Source of the DNA: Oscheius tipulae
Lineage: Eukaryota > Nematoda > Chromadorea > Rhabditida > Rhabditidae
DNA length: 64,000 bases
NCBI GenBank assembly: GCA_037178975.1
Contig: JASJZH010000001.1
Span: 3,162,001 to 3,226,000 of the forward strand
Direction: 5' to 3'
Shown here piece by piece: positions 48,401 through 60,885 of the stretch. The notes beneath the pieces were generated by a model. The model had not been told where the DNA came from and made no database searches. It saw only the letters and a program-made list of their open reading frames with translations. Every line of letters begins with the position of its first letter. Position 1 is the first letter of the stretch. A program made the translations under genes and the position numbers.

Positions 48401-49162
48401 GGCGGGTGACTGAAAACTATCTGTTCTTGGTATACAACAGGACTCACCAAAGGTCTGGGTAGAATGTTCTTCTGCTCCAAGGCAGTCTTCTGGTCTTTAA
48501 GCTTTTGCTCCTCTCTCTCCCTTTCTTCCACCCTCTTCATCGTCTTCAACATGTCTCGGCCTAGCTTTTGCTTCAAAGGGGCCAAATCGTGTTTCTCCGC
48601 AGCCAGAATAGGCATAGCTGGCTCTACTGGAGGTGCCTTCTTCCGAGTCACAAACTTTCGAGGTCTATACTTCAATGCTAACGTTTTCAGAGGATACTTA
48701 CTTTTCTGATCCAGTGATAAAGTTGGAGATGGACAGGTTGGAAGGAGCAATGATGGCGCTTCCGAAAGACTCGAGAATCGGAAGATCTTCTTCCAATTGA
48801 TCTTTCAGTCGTCGAGGAGGACGTTGTCGTGGCTCCGGTGCTTTTCTGACTTGTATTAGTCGCTTCAGCGGTACATGTCTTTCAACTGAATCAGGATCAA
48901 CCAAGTCCAGAATCCTAGCAATTGGCGGAGGAGGTTCTCGGAGCTTGATAGGTTCTCTATTAGTGTAGCGTCGTGTCTTCTCAGCAGGCTTTGTACTACT
49001 TTTGGGAACGGCGATACGAGGTTTGACTGGTGGAGGAGAAGAAAGAGGCTCAGCGTTTCTAAAATCTCGGTTCTCCTGCGCTAGCCAGTTGACCAACCCT
49101 CGTCGTTTTCTTCTGGCATCTCTGGGACTCTCTTCGGGAATATCTTCTACGAGAAGTTCTCT
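45461..49162 (-). CDS. Large protein with three Myb/SANT-like repeats
   Basis: Long nematode protein, 5' end unresolved beyond an acceptor at 49163. A Pro/Arg-rich N-terminal part (KLREPPPPIARILDL) is followed by three related helical modules, each starting with charged residues, an L-x-x-LY motif and a Trp before an LG/VG turn: RILLAQLYHDNF ... RWVEELRKVGES; EELGNLYEEHQNYN ... WADRLEQLHGTKRS; and RHLLAMLYRLNYQDYEKF ... QWSAILTELGVSRREPDEL. This resembles Myb/SANT or Zeste-type DNA-binding repeats. After that come Pro/Ser/Lys-rich linkers, a folded segment (YDVVDVTGAVTKMAISREE) and a C-terminal segment with CYICEQM. About 13 exons. A transcription or chromatin role is inferred. No named orthologue. 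Confidence 0.65.
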
Positions 49163-50380
49163 CTGAAAAGATGATCTTGGCTGAGCTTACTATTGGTTTC
49201 AAACCTCCGCTCTGTGACCTCTAGTAACCTATTATCACCCCTTGTATCACAGTGTCAGTACACCACAACCTGACAGTCAAGGTGTCCCTTTGATCTTTCT
49301 CGGTCCCCATGCCAATCACTAGTTATCTTTTTTCTCAATAGTCCCTTCCGAAGATATTGGTAGAATGTTCATCTGCTCATTTACAATCCCTTCTCCATAG
49401 TCTCGACTATCGACATCTTAAGAAGGACACAGTCACATTGTTTCTCAGGTTGTTCCCATAACAGACTTGATCTCATCTATGTTCATATCAAGACCCTGTC
49501 GCTCTTCCTCAGACCATCGGTTAGACGCTTACAAATGGCATAATAGAACAAAACTGATTGGTGACAGACTATACAAAGATTAGCTGACGTTGTCTAATTG
49601 GGGACTATTTTCGGAGGGTGCCCTTTCTCGGTATATGTAATCTAGCCCCGGATCAACGACAAGCCTATCCATTGGACTGTTTGTAAACAATTCTCGCCTC
49701 TGTTTGTCTTTCCGGGCTGTTGATTTGCGGTTCCTCGACAGTCTTGCGCCGTTCTCGTGTTCGTCTCACTAAAACAGTCATTTCTCCGAGGTTCAAGCCA
49801 ACTTACTGCCTGGCTATGAAGATGTGCCAGTCTGTTGAGACTGTGTGAAATAGAAGGGAAAGAAAGTGGAAACAGTAGAAAAGCGAAGAGAGCGAGTAGA
49901 CAGCGCTCTCTTTCTTTCTCTCTGTGCGCCAATCCGAATCTCTCTCCTCTCCAGCCAGCCCGAACTCTCTCGGCAGGCATGGACGCGTCCAGCCTCTATC
50001 AACTGGGCGTGATATCTCGTCTGGAAATCAATTTTTAGCCCTCTGCTCAACTGTGAATGTATTCTGGAAGGTGACCTGGACCTGGGGATTGGTACAAGCT
50101 GTTTTCTCTTTCCATGCTCTGATACGTCGAGGAACTATTACCGGCAATACCAACTAGGAAAGTACTATTGTCTCTCTCATTCAAAGCAAAGGAACAGAAA
50201 AGAGATCTACATGGTAGCGAACGGGGCGAGATTCTTTCGGTAGATCATCTGGAACAAACTGTTTTATTGAAGCTTGATCCCGAAGGTAGTTACGAAGATT
50301 TAAAACAGAACAACTGTTTCAAAAAACTAAACTTATTACTCTACGAGTCCAGAGGCCATAGTACTCCGTGACTGCCGACC
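49163..50380. other. Intergenic, 5' of the Myb/SANT-like gene
   Basis: No supported gene. Should hold the missing first exon and promoter of the minus-strand gene. Pyrimidine-rich tracts near 49910 and 49945. Confidence 0.45.
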
Positions 50381-50733
50381 ATGTGGCTGCTTCTCATAGT
50401 CCATTCATTTCTGTCCATGGGGGTGTTTTCCGACATTCAAGGTGTTTTCTCGTGGCTGAAAGTCATCTCCGACTCCAAAACTCTATCCTTTATCTTACGA
50501 GTCATAGGTTTCATCCAGCATTTATGGCTTTTACACGCGAACCTTCGTCCCATCTTTTTCTCATGAAAGATGACATCCAGTCTGTGACCTTCTCCCCGGA
50601 TGGCAGTCGCTTTACGGACCGCGATTATGATAATTGTGTCGCTCGGGACAAGCCGGATCTGCTTATTCTTCCTATTTATGATCAATTCATTTATTTTAAA
50701 CAAAAAGCCTTTGACAACCGCAATGTCCAATGA
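50381..50733 (+). CDS. Possible small secreted protein
   Basis: ATG at 50381 begins MWLLLIVHSFLSMGVFS, a good signal peptide. A GTGGCT donor near 50449 joined to a CATAG acceptor near 50506 leads into a frame reading MAFTREPSSHLFLMKDDIQS and DLLILPIYDQFIYFKQKAF, ending at 50733. The product would be about 100 residues. The intron is inferred because the frame without splicing closes. No family is recognised, and a long frame on the other strand is equally unassigned. Confidence 0.35.
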
Positions 50734-52613
50734 AAGGGAGTAACATCTGACAATCATGAGACGAGCGTAGAGACTGCACTCGGTGAAGAGAGACGCAGAG
50801 AGCTTTTCCTGGAGAGATGGGGCTGACGGGTTCCACTCAAAACAATACTCTCTCAAGTCAGATCCGCAACTTGTGTTTTCGAACTGATACCATTCTCGTT
50901 TACTCCTTTTTGTACTCTAATTTCCCACAGCAATTTCATTGGTTTCAAAATATGAACAGCGCCTATAATTTGCAGGAAATTTAACTCTGAAAAGTCCTTT
51001 ACAGCGGTACAAAATCGTGCCCTCCTCAAGTGTTAATCGAATTCAACCGGACCGGTTCTTTCCCATATGATTCGGTGGTGAAGGACGTTCGAGGCGGATC
51101 ACCGAGAGCCATATTTGGTCCAGTGTACTGACACCACGCACTGCGGACTATTTGGACATTTTCCTCTTTCCTTTCAGCAGCCAAATTCTTCTCATTGTTG
51201 TGAAATGAGTAAACAGTCCCCTGCGATCAGATTTTCTTCTTTTTCGGATAGCTTGCCGCATTTTCTCACGTTAAACGTTTAGTTTATTGGTTACGCTCGA
51301 AGCTGTTCACCTAGACGCTAAAGAGAAAGGAGAAAACCTCTAAAACAGGCAAAAGAAAGAGTGAACAAATTTTTTGAATTTACGAAATCTGTGCACCAAC
51401 TCTTGATCACAGTTTTCGATACGCTGCAGGAAGAAACATCGAGCAGATTTCAAAATTCCTTTTCATTTTGACAACTTTCCTGATTTTTCTTCAGAGTTGT
51501 TATCTTCGTTTTTTTTTCTCTCCGCAAAAAACGGAAATTGAACAGCTGTATTTGCGCATATTTTGAGCCTTACGCTCAGGCTGACCAGCCGTTTCGTGGC
51601 GGCTCATCGTCCAAGTGACAGTGTAATAGTAAGTGATCTCTTCTACGAACGAGTCGTCTTCTTTCTTTGTAAATGTGTGTAGAAATCGATTGCCAAGTGG
51701 TTCTTGACCTCACAAGTACCTTTTTTTTCAAGCCGGGCCCTCATTTTTTTGCCACAAGGCGCACATGACTTGCTGTTCCAGTTGGAAGAACGCCCTTTAT
51801 TGCAGTATTTGGCCACCTGTCACGCTGAAATGCGTGTCTTCTTCTTCTGGGTCGTTTCTGTCAGCGTGAATCGATTGTTTATTCAACTCATCCAAAGACC
51901 AGTCTTGTGCCACTGCCGGTTGAAGGGTGCATGGTTCGGCACTCGACTTTTTGCCATCCAGTCTTGTATTTTCTCGTGTTTCCGAGTCTTTATCCCCCTG
52001 ACTGACCTTCACTTTGATCAAACTAATCAATGATCGCCGCCCTTGTTCTCCATTTTACCACTTTTTCATTTAACTACCAAAATCTTTATGGCTTTACCCC
52101 TGCTGGAACATAATAAGTTTTCTTTTCGGTAGTATTCAATTGATTTTACAACCGCATCTTTCCATAATCTTAGTGTCCGCTTGTTTATTTAGATTGGTCG
52201 CGGCAACATCTCGCTACCGAAACAACTGGTCCTCCTAGTTTTTTCTTCGAGATTATGCCAGTCTCTTCTCTACGCTTTCTCCCATTTTCATACCTTCTGT
52301 TCCCATTGTCTAGTCTCAATGGACAGTCTCCGTTCCAATTCTCTCTCGAGAACGACGTCTTTCCCAACGGGTGGCATTTCACAGATTTCGGCGGGCGCTC
52401 TGTGTCATCATCTCTTTGTCACCTTTGCGCCCATTTCCTAGTTCTAAGTCACCTAGCAGCTTGGAGGTTCTGTATGTTTTTTTCTTCTGTGGGGAGGAAA
52501 TGTCAATACTGTTATCTATTTGCATCTTTTCTCGCTTCTTATCAGTACCAGTTTTTGAATTCGAATTTTCAGATCCAGACGATCTCTCGCCGGAGAACGG
52601 GTCGGCCCCCAAA
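50734..52613. other. Large gene-poor stretch, possible minus-strand exon
   Basis: No gene I can name in nearly 1.9 kb. One minus-strand frame at 51797-52022 reads as a plausible polar C-terminal exon (RLDGKKSSAEPCTLQPAVAQ, RNDPEEEDTHFSVTGGQILQ), and its stop codon overlaps an AATAAA signal, which argues for a real 3' end. Its upstream exon is not found. The last 50 bases form the 5' leader of the REEP gene after a TTTTCAG trans-splice site at about 52571. Confidence 0.4.
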
Positions 52614-53670
52614 ATGTCAGAACTTTTATCCCGGCTCATTACTCTAACCGCCGGCACACTATATCCCGCCTATCGTAGCTACAAAGTTGCTTATATTTTC
52701 TTTCTTTTACGAAATATGTTTTTCAGGCAGTCCGGACTAAAGATGTGAGGGAATATGTAAAATGGATGATGTATTGGATTGTTTTTGCCCTCTATTGCTT
52801 CACCGAAACTATTGCCGATATGCTACTGGCATTCTGGTAACTAATTCTCATTTCCTTCGTAAAGATTTCTTCAGGTTCCCTTTCTACTTTCAATTAAAAA
52901 TAGTCTTCATAGTTTGGCTTTTGAGCCCCTGGACAAAGGGAGCCTCTATTTTGTACAGAAAGTGGATTCATCCGACTCTTTCTAAGCATGAGGGCAACAT
53001 AGATGCAATGCTCGAACAGGCAAAGTCGGAAAGTTACAATCAGGTGAGTATGGGAATCTCTTTAGCAGCTCCAATTTGGAGATAGCGAAGAGAAACCAAA
53101 CGGGTCCAGTCACATGTGATTACACCGTCTTGTTATTTGGAGGGTACCCCCAGTGTGAATCATTAATAGCACTCATACTTTGTTGCAGGTCTTGCGTATC
53201 GGAAGCAGAACTCTTCTCTGCGCGAGGGACATCGTGGCCGAGGCGGCTATTCGTGGACAGCAACAACTCGTCAATCAAATACAAAAGTAAGCCCTGTTCT
53301 CTTCAAACTTTGTTTTTCCGATGATGGGGGACATTTACAACAAGCTGAGGACGTGACTAATTCAATCGTTTGCAGGTCCTATAGTATGAGTGACGTGAGT
53401 ACGGTAGGAGATCGCAAGCTGGTGGAAGTACAGGAGGAAATCATCGAGGAAATTCAAATACTCGAGGGGTCCCAACAAGACAGTGATCAGGAAAACAAAA
53501 TGGACGATGAACCCGAGGTTATCTTGATTGTTTTCTTGCAAAAATTACAAATTTAGGTGCCCCGACGTCGTAGACAACGTTCCGGATCAAGATCGCGGAC
53601 AGTCGGAGGAGCGGAAGGAGGAGAAAATTCGTTCAATACAATGCCTCGTCGCAATCCCCGTCGTCACTAG
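52614..53670 (+). CDS. REEP1-4-like ER membrane-shaping protein
   Basis: Member of the REEP1-4 subfamily, which shapes ER tubules and links them to microtubules. Starts [20 protein letters not shown], then [20 protein letters not shown], a hydrophobic hairpin ([20 protein letters not shown]), [39 protein letters not shown], and the subfamily C-terminal motif [11 protein letters not shown] (compare RSFSMHDL in mammals). An acidic stretch and an Arg-rich tail ([13 protein letters not shown]) ending in PRRNPRRH could contact microtubules. About six exons; one intron near 53042-53188 is about 145 bases. Distinct from the REEP5-like gene at 30.2 kb. Confidence 0.93.
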
Positions 53671-54113
53671 TTTCTCTTCCCTTTTTCTCAAAGAATTAGT
53701 TGATTAGCAGGGTAGTTATTTATCCTCCCTCCCATCCGTACGGTTGTCTCTCGCACGCATTACCCCTGTTCCATTAGAGCGCGCTTACTACCGCCTCCCC
53801 CTTTTCGAAACAGATTTTCCGCATAATTAACCAGCATCTTCTCCATTTCCCTTTTCCAATACAGTCAAAGCAGCCCAAACTTGCTCTTTAACATTGATTC
53901 TCCGGTAAATCAAGGCATCCCCGCAGTTTTGGCGACTTGCTTCCCAGCTCAATATTTCCGTCCTCTCTCACACAAGTCTGTACATAACGGCATTATCTTG
54001 AAAATACATTATTCGATTGCAAAATATTGTGTTTTTGCTCTTTTTTTGTTCTTATTACAAATCTAACTATTGCTCTTTCTTGCAGAAGTAAAAAATTAAA
54101 AGAAAGAGTTAAG
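53671..54113. other. Spacer between REEP and the PRP16 gene
   Basis: AT- and CT-rich spacer. A TTTCTTGCAG acceptor at about 54085 precedes the helicase ATG by 29 bases and could be a trans-splice site. No gene seen. Confidence 0.5.
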
Positions 54114-57100
54114 ATGGAAGCAGACGCTCCGTCAAGACTTGAAGGGGTCAACGACCAAGTAGGTGGACTCATTATAAGGAAGAAGAGCGGATCGCATCAT
54201 CATCACGAATCCGATAACAGGTGAGTGTCGATTTGCTTATCATATCGCATGTGTTACTGTCGAAAGATGCTGTTTTGTTGCTGGCGGTCCCATTTGTCGA
54301 TAGACAGTGCTCTTATTCAGATCCCACTTTGGCCTGGACAAGCTCGCCCGCGAGAAGAAGGAAGACGACAATTCGAGGAAGAGAAAGGTCGATGAGACAC
54401 CCGATCACGGTCTGTCTGACAGTGTTCGACGTGGGATCGAGAGGTAATTTGTTTTTTTCAACACTCCAAGAATATATTTTCCAGTTATCGCAACAAACAC
54501 TCCCGAGAAGGCCGTCGTGGATTGGAAAACGACTCGCGAGAGAAGAAGGATCGAGGCGATAACCGACGAGACGATAGACGGGACCGGGATCGTGATCGTG
54601 ACCGGGACAGACGGAAGTACGTGGAGACGCCGAAATTCAAGGTAGTCTCTTTTTAAATGACTGAAAAACAACGTTCAGGTCCCAAATACGCCGTTAAGCA
54701 ACAGCTGGGACGTGGACAAGGATACAAAAAGGACGCGCCGATCAGAATGGGACACTCCGACACCGTCTGGCGGGAAACGAGGCGATTACGACTACACGGA
54801 GAAGGATAGGAGTGTTCGAAGCATCTACCAGAGCGAGAGACGACGCCAGGACGACCGTCGTGCAAATCGGAACAGACGTCCCGAGGACACGGTCCGCTCG
54901 TTGAGAGACGACCCCGTACCTCATTTCCAAGATGACAACGAGCGGCTGGAATGGGAAGAAGAACAGAAGATGCTCGACAGGGAGTGGTACGATAATGATG
55001 GAGGATATGACGATGAGTACAATCCCTTTGCCAAGGTAGTTACCTTTTGGGCATAAAAAGTGTCCATTTTAGGTGAGTGAGGAGTTCGTCGAGAAGAGGG
55101 AAAAGCAGTGGGTGGAAAAGACCTCAAAGCCGCGTCTCACCGTCCGACAGCAGCAGATCAAGCGCGAGAATGAAATGTGGGAGAACAATCGTCTCCATCG
55201 ATCAGGTAAATTTTCTATTCGACTGCTCAAATGATCTCTTCAGGAATTGTAACCCAGCTGGGCGATCACAGTTTTGTCGACGATGAGACCGACGAGAATC
55301 GTGTTCATCTGCTAGTCCATAACATGGTTCCACCGTTCCTCGACGGACGAATCGTCTTCACAAAACAGGCCAAGCCTGTACTTCCCGTCGTCGACACGAC
55401 CTGTGACATGGCTGTGGCTGCCGCACGAGGAAGCAAAGTCGTTCGTCAGTTCCGCGAACAGGAAGATAGAAAGAAGAGTCAAGACAAGCACTGGGAGTTA
55501 GCCGGAAGTAATCTCGGCAATCTGATGGGAATCAAGGAGAAACCGGATGAACAAGGCGATCCTGAGGATGACGAAGGCGGCAATTTCAAAGAGTCGCATC
55601 AGTTTGCTAGTCACATGAAGGATACCGAGGCCGTGTCGGATTTTGCCATGGAGAAGACCATCAAGGTACTGTTTTCAGACTCACCAGCTAATAATAACCT
55701 GAAATTTCAGCAACAACGCGAGTACCTGCCAGTCTTCGCTGTCCGTCAGGCGTTGATGCGAGTCATTCGAGAGAACTCGGTGATTGTCGTCGTCGGAGAG
55801 ACCGGATCCGGAAAGACGACCCAGCTTGCCCAATATCTTCTCGAGGACGGATTCGGCGAGTCCGGGATGATCGGATGCACACAGCCGCGTCGTGTTGCCG
55901 CCATGAGTGTCGCAAAACGTGTAGCCGACGAGATGGGAACTGAACTCGGTCAGGAATGCGGCTATGCCATCCGTTTCGAGGACTGTACCTCGGACAAGAC
56001 CATTCTGAAGTACATGACCGACGGAATTCTGCTACGCGAGTGTCTCGGAGAACCCGATCTTGACCAGTATTCGGCTATTATCATGGACGAGGCTCACGAG
56101 CGCTCTCTCAACACGGACGTCCTGTTCGGTCTTCTACGTGATGTCGTCTCTCGCCGGACAGACCTCAAACTGATCGTAACCTCTGCCACCATGGATGCCG
56201 ACAAATTCGCCAACTTCTTCGGTGGCAGCTGTCCTACATTCACCATACCGGGACGGACGTTCCCTGTCGAGACCTTCCATGCCCGGTCGCCGGTCGAAGA
56301 TTATGTCGAGGCAGCCGTCAAACAGGCAGTGACCATTCATCTCGGTGGAATGGACGGAGATGTTCTCATATTCATGCCCGGTCAGGAAGACATTGAGGTA
56401 TTTCTGCTGTCGTCTTTTTGATATCGACAAAATTAAGGTAACTTGCCAGCTGATCAAGCAGCGATTAAGTGAACTCGATGAGGCTCCGCCGCTGGCCGTC
56501 CTGCCCATCTATTCGCAGCTTCCCAGTGATCTCCAGGCCAAGATTTTCCAACGTGCGCCGGGAGGAATGAGAAAATGCGTTGTAGCGACGAATATCGCCG
56601 AAACGTCGCTCACACTTGACGGTATTCTCTTTGTTATCGACCCAGGCTTCTGCAAGCTGAAAGTCTTCAATCCGAGAATCGGTATGGATGCTCTACAGGT
56701 ATTATCACCACTTCTACTCAACAAAATTCAATTTAGATTTTCCCCGTCTCACAGGCCTCTGCCAATCAGAGAAAAGGACGTGCCGGAAGAACGGGACCCG
56801 GTCAATGTTTCCGTCTCTACACCGAACGGCAGTACAAGGATGAGATGCTGCTCTCGACTGTCCCCGAAATTCAACGAACTAATCTGTCCAACGTCGTCCT
56901 TCTGCTCAAATCGCTCGGCGTTGAAGATCTTCTCAGCTTCCATTTCATGGACGCCCCTCCACAGGACAACATGCTCAACTCGATGTATCAGCTTTGGACC
57001 CTGGGAGCCCTGAATAATACCGGCGGACTGACGGATCTCGGTAGAAAAATGGTCGAATTCCCACTGGATCCGACCCTGTCAAAGATGCTGATCGTCTCCA

Positions 57101-57951
57101 AGGAGATGGGCTGTTCTGACGAGATCTTAACAATCGTTTCCATGCTATCAGTCCCGGCCATCTTCTTCCGTCCGAAGGGGCGCGAGGAGGAATCTGACGC
57201 AAAGAAGGAGAAGTTCCAAGTCCCCGAATCGGATCATCTGACCTTCCTGAACGTCTATCTTCAGTGGAGACAGCACAAGTACTCGGCCAAGTGGTGTGCT
57301 GACAACTATCTTCATGCCAAAGCCTTGAAAAAGGTTCGTTTCTATTTTATACATGTTAATATAAATACATCTACAGGTTAGAGAAGTCCGCGCTCAGCTG
57401 AAAGAGATCATGGAAGAACAGAAGATTGATATCGTGTCGACTGGCAGCGAGTGGGACGTCGTCCGAAGGTGCATATCCTCGGCCTATTTCCACAACGCGG
57501 CTCGACTGAAAGGAATCGGAGAATACGTCAATGTGAGGACGGGAATTCCGTGCTTCCTCCATCCAACGTCGGCTCTTTTCGGAATGGGTTTCATGCCCGA
57601 TTACGTTGTGGGTTTTCCCTCCCTATCTCTCTAAAGGTTTTGATCTAGGTGTATCACGAGCTGATCATGACGACGAAAGAGTACATGCAGGCCGTCACGG
57701 CTGTGGACGCCATCTGGTTGGCTGAACAGGGTCCGATGTTCTACTCGGTCAAAGAGTCCAAACAGACGCGAGCCGATAAACGAATGGAATCAATCAGAAC
57801 GGCCGAGAGCATGGAGGAGGAGATGCGCGAAGCTCAGAAGGAGATGGATCGCAGGAAGGAGGAAAGTGAACGCGTATTCAAAAAGCCACAGAGTATCCGA
57901 ATGGCTGATGTCGGTGTGAGGTCAGTCCGATCTCAACGCTTCGGGATGTGA
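54114..57951 (+). CDS. mog-1: DEAH-box splicing helicase PRP16/DHX38
   Basis: RNA helicase that remodels the spliceosome before the second splicing step; the C. elegans orthologue MOG-1 is also needed for the sperm-to-oocyte switch. The N-terminal 400 residues are charged and Arg/Asp/Glu-rich ([15 protein letters not shown]) with the family segment [20 protein letters not shown]. The helicase core shows all motifs: [35 protein letters not shown] and [13 protein letters not shown]. Winged-helix, ratchet and OB-fold regions follow ([40 protein letters not shown]). It ends SVRSQRFGM. About 11 exons with a consistent frame. Full length for the family, with no missing catalytic residues. Confidence 0.96.
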
Positions 57952-58375
57952 TATCTTGTTTGTATTTTTTTCAGTTATTTCGGTCGTCAGAATTATTCAT
58001 AAAATATTGTAAACAAGTCTCTTGTTACCGTAGATCTAGCATCTAACAGACGAAGAGGAGAGACAGCTGTACTCTATCAAAAACCGATTTTGATGGCGTT
58101 GCCGTTGAGAAAGTCGGAGATCGACCCTGGGCTGTTCAGGTTTATAGCCCTATTCATGGAAGGTGGTTTCATCGCTTTCCGCCAAGCCGTGCTTACAGAA
58201 AAATGTACACCAGTAGGAGAGATCATTAGTCCGACTCATTTTTAAGCTTTTTTGGGTAATAAGGTTTCAGCATTGTAAGAAGCCAGTTCGTATAAAAAGA
58301 CTGGTGTGAGAAGAATAAAACTACTATTTACCCGATGAACAAATGTACAACCCCTGACAAGATAAAATTCAACTC
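57952..58375. other. Convergent intergenic region
   Basis: 3' regions of the convergent PRP16 and HIBCH genes; AATAAAA signal near 58001 on the plus strand. No gene seen. Confidence 0.5.
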
Positions 58376-59768
58376 CTAATCATCGCGAATGTGAAGATCT
58401 TCGCCGTGCGGGAGAGGTGCGAAATAGTGCTCAACATCCTCATCTGAGACCTCATCCAAGGAGGCCGGATTCCACTTGGGATTACGGTCCTTGTCGATCA
58501 GAACTGAATTTTTTATACTCTTACGAGTAAAAACAAGAAATTTACTTGCTCTACAGCCCTCGTGGAGGTCATGTCCAGCCATAAAGCGTTGAGTTAGCCG
58601 GTATTCCATGGTGAAGATTTTCGAGAAGCTCATTTTGGCGCCGGAAGTTATCTGTTTGTGGGTTACTTTCAATGAGGTCGGGCTCATTTTGGACAGCTCG
58701 TGCAGCTGTTTCTGAGCGAATTCGGAGCCGTCCTTTTTAAGATTGTCGATGATGTTCTCGATGGATCTGGATTTATGTTTTGGGCCCAAATAAAATAAAA
58801 AGTACTTGGCATGGAAGCATTTTCTGATGATGGGCAGCTCGGCCTCGAGCGAAAAGCTAGGAACATCGTCAGATTCCAGGCTGCGAATAGCCTCCTCGAC
58901 CGATCGGTCACCGACATCGTTCAGTGAAAGAAGGAGCTTCTCCAACTCGGGCAGTTTCTCGGATGGGAGCTGGAACTCTTGTTCAGAGTAAAATCAAGAA
59001 AACGTACGTAGTGGTTGGCTAGTCCAACATGGAATGCATCAGCCCCCTTCAGACGATAGCCAGTAAGGGCGAGAAACATTCCGAGATTGTGTTTCAGTCT
59101 AGACAGAAAGTAGGATCCACCGACGTCGGGAAAGAGTCCTAGAGCGGTTTCGGGCATAGCCAGCATGGTCTTCTCGGTCGAGACGCGGAATCGGCCATTG
59201 ACAGACAGACCACAACCTCCGCCCATCACAATTCCGTCAATAAAGGCAATGTACGGCTTCGAGAGCGTGCCGATCAGATGATTCAGTTGGTATTCTTCGC
59301 GGAAGAAGTCCTTGTGCATGGTCGAGGACTCGTTCCCATTCTGCGCTTCCTTTCCAGACTTACACACCGCTGAAACCATATTTTTCGAAGAAATTAGCCT
59401 TAGAAACCGAGAACATCGCCTCCGGCACAGAAGGCCTTTCCTCCTGCTCCTTTTACAATGATCATTTGCACATCGGTCGCATTGTTCCATTGCTGAAAAT
59501 TGTATATTCAAAAGGAGTGAAGCAGACATACAGCCAGTTTGGGGTTCAACTCGCGAACCATCGACAAATTCAAGGCATTCAGAGCCTTGGGTCTGTTCAG
59601 AGTGACCACACGCTTCGTGCCGTGCTTTTCGAAGATGACTTCTGGCCCAGTCGAAAGGTGAGATACCCGGGCCATCTGAAGTAACATTATAAGGTGGACA
59701 CAAGGAGAATCACTGACCGGACAGACTTTTTTGACTAGAGTGGTCGTTAATTGCCTAGTGATGACCAT
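58376..59768 (-). CDS. hach-1: 3-hydroxyisobutyryl-CoA hydrolase (HIBCH)
   Basis: Mitochondrial valine-degradation enzyme that hydrolyses 3-hydroxyisobutyryl-CoA. It starts at 59768 with a basic, Thr-rich presequence ([17 protein letters not shown]), followed by the crotonase fold: [53 protein letters not shown], and the HIBCH-specific active-site stretch [20 protein letters not shown] with the Glu and Asp expected. The C-terminal part has [12 protein letters not shown] and the EYRLTQRFM motif, ending GEDLHIRDD. About eight exons. It lies 340 bases after a GYF-domain gene on the same strand. Confidence 0.94.
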
Positions 59769-60108
59769 TTCTAAAACATTGTTATAAGGACGGTTCTACA
59801 AATAGGTAATTATTGAATACAATCCGTCTGTAGGTTTGAAACTAGTGTGGTTGTACGTTTATTTGCAAAATATAAACAAAAGTCAACACGTCCAAAAAGA
59901 GAAACATGACTTACGGACGTGAGAGGAATCCGTGAGCAAAATGGAGCAAAAAAAAAATGGGACACTCGGGCGGCACTATTAAACGGGTTACATGTACTAT
60001 TTGAAAAAGTGCACCGGGCTGAAGAGGGAGAGGGTGAGGAACATTAGATCTAAAAAAAAATAGCTATTACACGAGGGGGTAGCCGTTTTGGTTGGTAGCC
60101 TGGAGATA
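59769..60108. other. Spacer between GYF gene and HIBCH
   Basis: No gene seen in 340 bases on the minus strand; AT-rich, with poly-A runs near 59949 and 60051. Confidence 0.5.
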
Positions 60109-60885
60109 CTAGTTGATTTGAATTTTCTGGCCAAGCAGCTCCGTGAGAATGCGAGCAGCATGCTCTTTCGAGATCTAAATTCGAGCATGAAACTGAATAC
60201 AGAAGCATAAACGAACCGACTGAGGAAGTGTCTGCGTTGCCTGTTCCTTCAGAACTTTTCGATCAGTCTCTACAGAGACGGACCTCATCGGAGGCGGCCT
60301 CGGCTCAGGGATTTCGGAAACGTTGTTGTAGACGTTAGCATCCATCGACCCTTCCAGGGGGGTACGGCTCATGCCAGCGTCTGGGAAGTAGGGAGGAATC
60401 CCATTGTGATGTCTAGAATTTGGTGATTAATGCGAAAACGAAAAAAGATTACCGGAACGGAGGGGGATAGTTGGCCGGAGGAGCAAGGCCGGGCGGGAAG
60501 AAGAACGACGGCTGCATGGGATTCATCTGCGGCGGCGGTGGGGGTTGAACGTTCGGCAATCCAACCGCCTCTTCGAACGATCTCAAATTGGTGAAAACGA
60601 AGGGGAGCTGAAGACTTTCTGTGTTTCCGAAGGATTAAGGCTTACCTTTCCGAGAAGGCGATTCCATTCACCAAGCGGATGAAAAGTCTCCTCCGAGTCA
60701 GTTTTAATCAATAGGTTCTCCTTGAAGTATCCCGTCTTCACCCACTCCATCATGGAATGTCCATTAAATGGGCCTAAAGTGCTTATAGGATAGTAATACC
60801 ACATCAACGAACCATAAATCTCTCCATCTGCCGCCTGATAATGCCATAGCGTCTCTATATTAGGAGAAGTGGCCTTGGCTACCAT
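60109..60885 (-). CDS. GYF-domain protein with proline-rich tail
   Basis: Small protein of about 220 residues. An N-terminal GYF domain spans about residues 12 to 80: TLWHYQAADGEIYGSLM, then GPFNGHSMMEWVKTGYFKEN, with the diagnostic GPF ... W ... GYF. GYF domains bind PPG-phi ligands in splicing and translation-repression complexes. The tail is Pro-rich (PPPPPQMNPM, PPGLAPPANYPPPF) with a final short helix (EHAARILTELLGQKIQIN). About four exons. A TTTTTCAG site 17 bases before the ATG fits trans-splicing. It is much shorter than GIGYF proteins and has the GYF domain first, unlike CD2BP2, so orthology is unclear. Confidence 0.85.

Noticed and set aside
49642-50050. Overlapping frames of 60 to 110 codons on both strands
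   Set aside because: Composition follows the CT-rich tracts of the region. No motif, and no splice context that joins them to the minus-strand gene downstream.
50437-50856. 139-codon minus-strand frame
   Set aside because: It overlaps the candidate secreted protein on the other strand. It has a basic, Met/Lys-rich composition without motifs, and nothing favours it over chance.
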